Shown here: positions 16,973-22,275 of the stretch, one piece after another | How the letters are laid out: every line of letters starts with the position of its first letter | Numbering within the stretch: position 1 is the stretch's first letter | DNA from: Seminavis robusta | Lineage: Eukaryota; Bacillariophyta; Bacillariophyceae; Naviculales; Naviculaceae | NCBI GenBank assembly: GCA_903772945.1 | Contig: CAICTM010001814.1 | Span: forward strand, 1 to 22,275 | Direction of reading: 5' to 3' | DNA: 22,275 nucleotides | Program-made: the position numbers and the translations under genes | The notes under the pieces: generated by a model | What the model was told of the DNA's origin: nothing | Seen by the model: the letters and a program-made list of their open reading frames with translations, nothing else | Databases searched by the model: none

Positions 16973-19692
16973 ATGGAAGTAAATCACGAGACAAACGCAT
17001 CGAGCCATGTGGACGAGGATGCCGACGCAGTGGAGGCAGTGATGAAGGATCGCAGCCTGCTGGAAGCAAAACAACGAGCGTACGACGAGCACCATCAGCA
17101 TCAGAATCAGATAATCGAAGCGGAAGCATCAGATGCTTCTGATGCGGAAAGCTTCTTAGAAGACCTCCTGGCATTCAATCAAGGAACGACGGACGACAAA
17201 GCATCAGCTACGGACAAGGCCAATGGCGAAAAAATGGTTGGGAATGCCTACCAAAAGACTGCTGTTATCCCACTACCTGGTGCTGTTTCAGTAGCCTCCG
17301 GCAAAGAAGGATGGGGCGGTGATGGAGGGAAGAATCTCCCCAATATCACCAAGAAAGAAACTGATAAAAGCAACAACGAAAGCAGCGGAGGTGCTCTGAC
17401 CAGAAATGGGGCCCAAGAAGCCACAGCTGAAACCACTCCAAAACCACCTGCGCCAGAGGAGCTCCAACGTCGTCCAAACGTCGTTGCCAACAGCAGGCCC
17501 GGAGCATATAGTTACACCCCCGATCAGGGTCTGCAACGATCTTCAACCCTTACTGTTGCAATGGGCGCTGGTCCTCCTGAACCTCCTGAAGAGGAGATCG
17601 AAGCAGGACACGCTGGTAGCGGTACCGACGCGGTCCAGGCTGGTACACGTAGCAGGGATAACTTTGAACCAAACAATGGCGAACCAAACAACAACTTAGT
17701 TGAGGCTACACCGGTCACCGAAGACGACCAACTCCCCGCTGGCAATTTGGGAGCTGCCAGGCAAGTGGACCTGGAAGAAGAAAGGCACAAGGCTGAGGCA
17801 CGGAAACAAGAACAGAAGAAGTTCTTCATAGGAGTGGCACTCTTGGTACTTCTTGGTGTGGGAATTGTGGGAATAGTTGCTGGAACTAGAGGGGGAAGAA
17901 ATGAGACGAAGATAGCCACCGTATCACCAACATTAGCTCCATCTCCCATGCCCACCTCCACACCTTCTGTTGCACCCTCTTCCCCTCTGGACTTGTTCCT
18001 GGGAGATTTGCCAGATTCCACACTGGAGAGCCTGATGACTTTTGGCACTCCCCAAAGCAAAGCTTTCAGTTGGTTGGAAAACCATCAGAATCTCACAAAC
18101 CTGCCACTGTGGAAGAAGACACAGCTGTTTGCACTTGCCACCTTCTTCTATTCTTTTGAGGGAGAACACTGGCCTGCATTGGTTCAAGATAGATGGTTAG
18201 ATGACACAAAAGATGAGTGTTTGTGGTTCTCTGGTGAATTTGGGTACTTTGATGAGGACACTGGGGAGTACATTGAAGTTGATTCATATGGAATTTCTCC
18301 CTGCAACCAGGATGGAGAATATCAAAGCCTAAAGATGGGCAATTTGCAGCTCAATGGCCTGTTGCCCACGATGCCACCAGAAATTGGCTTGTTGACATCA
18401 TTGTCAGTTGTGGGCTTGGGATACAATGGGATCTATGGACCACTGACAAACATGATGCCAACACAACTCTACCAACTAACCAACTTGACACTCTTCAACT
18501 GTCGGACAAATCATCTCTCTGGCTCTTTGCCCACAGAGATAGGATTGTTGTCCAACAGCCTCAAATCCATTTACCTATATGAAAATCCCTTGTCTGGGGC
18601 TTTCCCGAGTGAGCTTGGGCTTTTAACTTCCATGACACAAATGGTACGCAACTGCACCTTTCTTTGTATGTCTTGTTCTGTCTTCTCTTGGCTGTGAACT
18701 GAACCACTGTGCCTTCCTACAGGACATTACATATACCCATATCTCTTCTACGATTCCCAGTGAACTCTTTTTGATGACCAACATGGAAAGTTTGTATCTG
18801 GCCCACAACTATCTGGTGGGGACCATACCTCCTGAAATTGGCTTGATGACGAAAATGGCAGCTTTTTGGATTAATAACAACACCCTCACTGGCTCAATTC
18901 CAAGCCAGTTTGGCATGCTCACTGACATGAGTTCTGTTGGGCTTCACCAAAACTCCTTATCTGGCAGTTTGCCCAGTGAGCTTGGAAGACTGACAAATGT
19001 GAATCAAATGTCCTTGAGGCAAAACAGGTTCTCCGGATTGATGCCTTTGGCATTGTGCCCGTGGGACTGCCAGGAAAAGATTTCTCCTTTTCCAGCTGAA
19101 GGATTCTTGGGGAGAGAAACTGCTGTCTCTTCAGATGACTGCAATTGCACAGTGGGAGAAGCCTTTCCATTGCCCAACGCCACCAATGAAGTCACCATCA
19201 ATGTTCAATTTGATGGATGGCCTGAGGAAACATCTTTTTCATTCAAAGAGTTGGATGGCAAGCAAAATTGGGTGCCAAAATTATCTGTGACTGGCTCTAC
19301 AGATGACTCTTGGAATTTGGTCAGCTACAAGGAGAAATCCTTGACCTCCAACACCTTGTTTCACTTTTATATCTCTGATATATGGGCTGATGGTATGTTC
19401 GTGTTGTTTTCTTCTCTAAATTTGCACTTTTATTGTTGCTGACAGATGCTTTGTGTAATCAGGCATTTGTTGTGGTGGAGGAGTTTCCATAACCAATGGT
19501 ACAAAACCTGTTGAACTCATTGGCACAGCCTATGAAGAGTATCAGGGCACCATAGTTTGGAGCGCCCAGGGGTATGATGAATTTGAAGCTTCAGCAGAGG
19601 TTTATCTTTGGGTGGATTCCAATGGCCATGTTGCAGTCGTGACCGAAGAGGAAGGCAAGAACCTCACTGCCACTATCGCCCACGGTGGGTAG
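16973..19692 (+). CDS. Single-pass membrane leucine-rich-repeat protein, 856 aa, three exons
   Basis: Exons 16973-18643, 18723-19392 and 19463-19692 join in frame; introns are 79 bp (GTACGC/TACAG) and 70 bp (GTATGT/ATCAG). Order of parts: an acidic, low-complexity N-terminal region (1-280); one membrane segment (about 284-304, FFIGVALLVLLGVGIVGIVAG) preceded by basic residues (RKQEQKK), so the N-terminus is probably cytoplasmic; a Ser/Thr/Pro linker (PTLAPSPMPTSTPS); an N-terminal LRR cap with WxxD/CxWxG-like residues; about seven plant-type LRRs of the L-x-G-x-(I/L)-P-x-E-(I/L)-G-x-L-T-x-(L/M) kind (about 453-665); a cysteine-containing stretch (LCPWDCQEK, DDCNC); and a C-terminal domain with WADGICCGGG. 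The first intron falls exactly between two repeats. This architecture is familiar in diatom LRR proteins; no kinase domain is present. A surface recognition or adhesion role is inferred. Confidence 0.88.
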
Positions 19693-20139
19693 AGCCATTC
19701 GGTACAACTAGCTGCAAAGCTTCTATGCTACATACACTAAGGTGCGAAAATTTGTTAATCGGTGGTTAGTAAAGGCATTCTTAACGTAGCCTTAGCAAGA
19801 TCTCCCTTTCGTTATCATCTACTATCACTCTCCAAAGTAGACATTCTAACACCAATATTGACTTTGGGTGGGGCATTCCAGCTTAGAGTATCACACAATT
19901 AACAAGAAGTTACCAAAAGTTTAACCACCAATTCTTAACAACAATAATGTCGTCCCAATTTAGACAATAATTAGAACACCTACTTAACACATTGTTTATA
20001 TCAAGTCGTTGCCCCAGTCATTCAAGACTCAGTGGCATCTTAACCCTTCCTTAACAAAACGACGAATAGACAACATTTTTACCACAAATATGAACAAGAA
20101 CCTGACCATTTTACTTAAGGCTAAATTAGGGATAATTCG
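19693..20139. other. AT-rich spacer between the LRR gene and the LTR
   Basis: This should contain the 3'UTR of the LRR gene. Many TTAAC/GTTAA words occur in it, but no gene or defined repeat boundary is seen. Confidence 0.4.
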
Positions 20140-20258
20140 TGACGTCCTATAGCTGCGCATGCATGGCAGCCCATCCGGATCAGACCATGCACGCAGGCAT
20201 GCATGCATGACTGATTGTCAATACCTGATTCAGACATGATGATGTCACGGTGACTTAC

Positions 20259-20266
20259 TGACGTCA
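20259..20266. promoter_or_regulatory. CRE-type palindrome TGACGTCA in the LTR
   Basis: A full TGACGTCA site with related sites nearby (GATGTCAC near 20241, CATGACGTAAC near 20286, TGACGTCC at 20140). bZIP binding is known for such sites; function here is inferred. Confidence 0.45.
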
Positions 20267-20402
20267 TGCTAGATTGAAGTCATGCATGACGTAACAATGA
20301 CTAGGTTAAGTGTGCGTCCAAACTAGAGAGAGTTGGCCAGTGCACTACGCTAAAAGCTAGTGTAAAGATCTTTCGAGTGTTTTGAGTTTGAGAGAATGAA
20401 AG

Positions 20403-20409
20403 TTTTATA
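20403..20409 (-). promoter_or_regulatory. TATA box of the LTR promoter
   Basis: The minus strand reads CTCTATAAAACTTTC here, a strong TATA motif in the direction of the retroelement's genes, with about 260 bases of LTR after it for R and U5. Confidence 0.5.
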
Positions 20410-20895
20410 GAGGATTAGAAAGCTATGAAAACTAATCAACGAGAGAGATCCACAATCAAAGGATCGTAGATCTGAACTCCCGCGGGAGACTGTAAAGTGT
20501 GATAGAGTAGGTTGCGGTAGCAATCCTACTCACTCCACGATCAAAAACGGAATGCGTGGAAGATTCGTCTAGCATTTATCTAGTGGCGTGGAATCTCTCC
20601 ACGCAGCTAAATATCTAGCGCGATGTTTCACCATCGACCTAGTATGACTAGCGGTCATGAGAACCCTGTCTCAATGACTATTCACGAAAGACTCAGTCAT
20701 GAGTCGAACTCAAACCCTATCTAGAATCGAGTCGCGAATAAGGCTAAGAGCCGTGTATTGCATTCGCACCCTGACAAGGGTCACAGAAGGCACGACATCA
20801 GTCGGACAAGGAGAACATATGAATTAAAGTGCGGGGCACTCTCCGGAGATTGGATGTAGACATGTGCGTCGCACGATGGCAATCCTACAAGGGGA

Positions 20896-21430
20896 TCAGG
20901 CCTTGTATGGGTGTAAATACCTTATGTTCCAAGTCTGGTAGACTGTGCCGCCATTGGCGGTAGCATGTCGGAGCCGTACAGTGCCATTGTTATTGACTCG
21001 GTCTATGTGGTAAGGACCTTTGTACTTTGGCTGACCGTACTTGCGGTGCTGATACTGTTGAAACCTCACAGTATCGTTGACATTGTATTGATGAGGGACA
21101 CGCGTCGCGTTTTCCTTATCATTGTTTTTCTGGATGAGTCGTTGGCGACGTTCTTTGATGTGTTTCCAGTTTACCTCGAAACGGACATTGTGAGTCTTGT
21201 CACGATTGAACACGTGTGGTATGAACTTGCGACGAAGTCCATATTCATTCTGGAGAGTCTTCTCGACTTCTGCGCGGAGTTCACGTTCTCTATCCATGAT
21301 AACCTCAGTAGGCCATGGATACTGGGTGAGCCACGTCTGTTCTAAAACGATGGCTACTTCGTCTGCTGCATGGAGCAGCTCTCGGCAATCTCGAACCATT
21401 CGGTTACGGGATCAATCATTGTCAAGCAAT
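20896..21430 (-). pseudogene. Integrase fragment of Ty3/Gypsy pol
   Basis: The minus strand encodes MIDPVTEWFEIAE, a frameshift, then ADEVA and WPTEVIMDRERE, the region around the second catalytic Asp of the integrase core, followed by LQNEYGLRRKF. The frame then jumps (about 21219) to NRDKTHNVRFEVNW and the C-terminal NNGTVRLRH and WNIRYLHPY, ending at a TGA (20896-20898). The segment with the catalytic Glu (normally near NPQAN...ER) is missing, as is the N-terminal zinc-binding part. The element cannot integrate by itself. Confidence 0.85.
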
Positions 21431-22275
21431 GAAGTGGACAGGGATTCCTTTTCTTGGGATCTCCGACGTTGTATGTACATGTGATCGTCTGACCCATATG
21501 TCTCGATAGTAGTCACTAGTCCAATGAATCTACCAAGTTTCTTCCTGTTCGTAGGAGGAGCGATATTCTGGATCGCATCTATTTTCTTGGTTACGGGTTG
21601 GATTCCTTCTCAAGTAATCCAGTAGCTTAGGTTTCAAATTCTCTTCTTCGAAGAAGGACTTGGTAGATTGATCTTAAGTCCGGCTTCTCGAAGCCTTAGG
21701 AGACTTCATCTAACTATCAACGTGATCCACTAGATCGCCGTTAGTTAGGATGAGTTGATCATCAATGTATGCACGGACATTTTCCAAGTCGTGCATGAGT
21801 GTTCCCATCTTCCTTTGGAAGATGTCGGGACTATTGCATAGGCCCATTGGTACTCGCTGGTACTCGTATTTCCTGAATCTGTCTAGATTCAGTAGCATGT
21901 CTTGTATCCTTGGGATCGGACACGGTTTTAGCTTAATCTTTTTATTCAGTTCCCGGAAGTCGAGATGAACCGTGTTGATCCATCCTTCTTGGGAATGATA
22001 ACTGTTGGTGCCGTCCACTCGGAACAGTTTATCTTTTTTAAGTACTCCTGCCTTGCAGAGACGTTCAACCTCTGTCTTGAGAGTGTTGGTATGGACACGT
22101 GGAGTAGGGTGAGCCCTAGTATAATAGGATTTAGCGTTGGGACGAAGTTCTACTTTGTAGTCGTCCATTTGCAATTCTCCCAAGGTACCATCGACTGGGT
22201 CGGAGCACTTGGTCGAGAAGGCATGAGGCAGTTCTTGCTCTCCTTATTTAACTGATTTCGACTCAGGCACATCTG
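21431..22275 (-). pseudogene. Reverse transcriptase fragment of Ty3/Gypsy pol
   Basis: The minus strand reads TLGELQMDDYKVELRPNAK, TLKTEVERLCKAGVLKK, LDFRELNKKIKLKPCPIPRI, then RVPMGLCNSPDIFQ and YIDDQLIL, the YxDD catalytic motif. Between LLNLD and RKYEYQ (about 21880) some 35-40 residues are missing, including the motif that carries the first catalytic Asp. After YIDD the frame is broken by stops and frameshifts, with recognisable AGLKINL and IQPVTKKIDAIQNIAPPTNR (about 21530-21690). RNase H is almost wholly deleted before integrase begins. The gag end lies beyond the right edge. Confidence 0.88.

Larger units (their letters stand above)
20140..20889 (-). repeat. Probable 3' LTR of a Ty3/Gypsy element, about 750 bp
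   Basis: Read on the minus strand it would start TGTAGGATTG (20889 down), six bases after the integrase stop, and end TAGGACGTCA (20140), giving the usual TG...CA. A TATA box in the same orientation lies inside it. The outer boundary is inferred from the CA end alone, as the second LTR and the other target duplication are outside the window. No purine-rich tract precedes the start on the sense strand, which is unusual. Confidence 0.5.
20140..22275 (-). mobile_element. Decayed Ty3/Gypsy LTR retrotransposon, partial
   Basis: Order on the minus strand is reverse transcriptase, integrase, LTR, the Ty3/Gypsy order. Only about 1.4 kb of pol lies between the right edge and the LTR, against the about 3 kb expected, because of at least three internal deletions. 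The 5' part is outside the window. Confidence 0.85.

Noticed and set aside
20965..21345. 126-codon plus-strand ORF
   Set aside because: It is antisense to the integrase fragment, whose motifs are unmistakable.
1..22275. CRISPR arrays, rRNA, tRNA genes and bacterial operon signals
   Set aside because: I looked for them and saw none; the spliced genes make this eukaryotic nuclear DNA. A tRNA scan by program would be more reliable than reading by eye.

Overview
The window looks like nuclear DNA of a eukaryotic alga, most likely a pennate diatom. This is an inference, because no rRNA or organelle marker is present. The reasons are short GT-AG introns of about 65-115 bp, a membrane-anchored leucine-rich-repeat protein ending in a DGICC-type domain, degenerate ankyrin repeats of the ENGCPW kind, two ER-type prolyl-4-hydroxylase-like genes, and a decayed Ty3/Gypsy retrotransposon.

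Layout. 1-1190 (minus strand) is a broken ankyrin-repeat gene. A 413-bp terminal-inverted-repeat element (131-543) interrupts it, with an exact 5-bp target duplication; taking the element out restores the ankyrin frame. 1191-4081 is repeat-rich. It holds an about 250-bp (AACC)n tract, two related modules 1.37 kb apart, and a possible small five-exon plus-strand gene (3165-3832) built partly from a tandem 155-bp intron-exon duplication. 4082-5874 is mostly featureless, ending in a probable 5'UTR intron. 5875-9087 is a single-exon 1070-aa acidic, low-complexity protein of unknown function.

9468-10922 and 12289-13963 (both minus) are tandem paralogous 2-oxoglutarate/Fe(II) oxygenases. I resolved them into 5 exons (344 aa) and 7 exons (355 aa), every junction phase-consistent. 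The two copies differ strongly in intron positions; one uses a GC donor, and the other ends in RDEL. Between them is a possible small three-exon plus-strand gene (11427-12118). 13964-16972 is intergenic with several inverted repeats, including a 339-bp fold-back element (16274-16612).

16973-19692 is a three-exon, 856-aa single-pass LRR protein. From 20140 to the right edge is a minus-strand Ty3/Gypsy remnant: a probable 3' LTR (20140-20889), then integrase and reverse-transcriptase pieces joined by deletions and frameshifts. It continues beyond the window.

How the genes work together: the two hydroxylases probably act on proline-containing proteins in the secretory pathway. The LRR protein is presumably a surface protein. 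Nothing here shows an operon-like or pathway link between neighbours. Four mobile or broken elements in 22 kb mark this as a transposon-rich region around a few intact genes.
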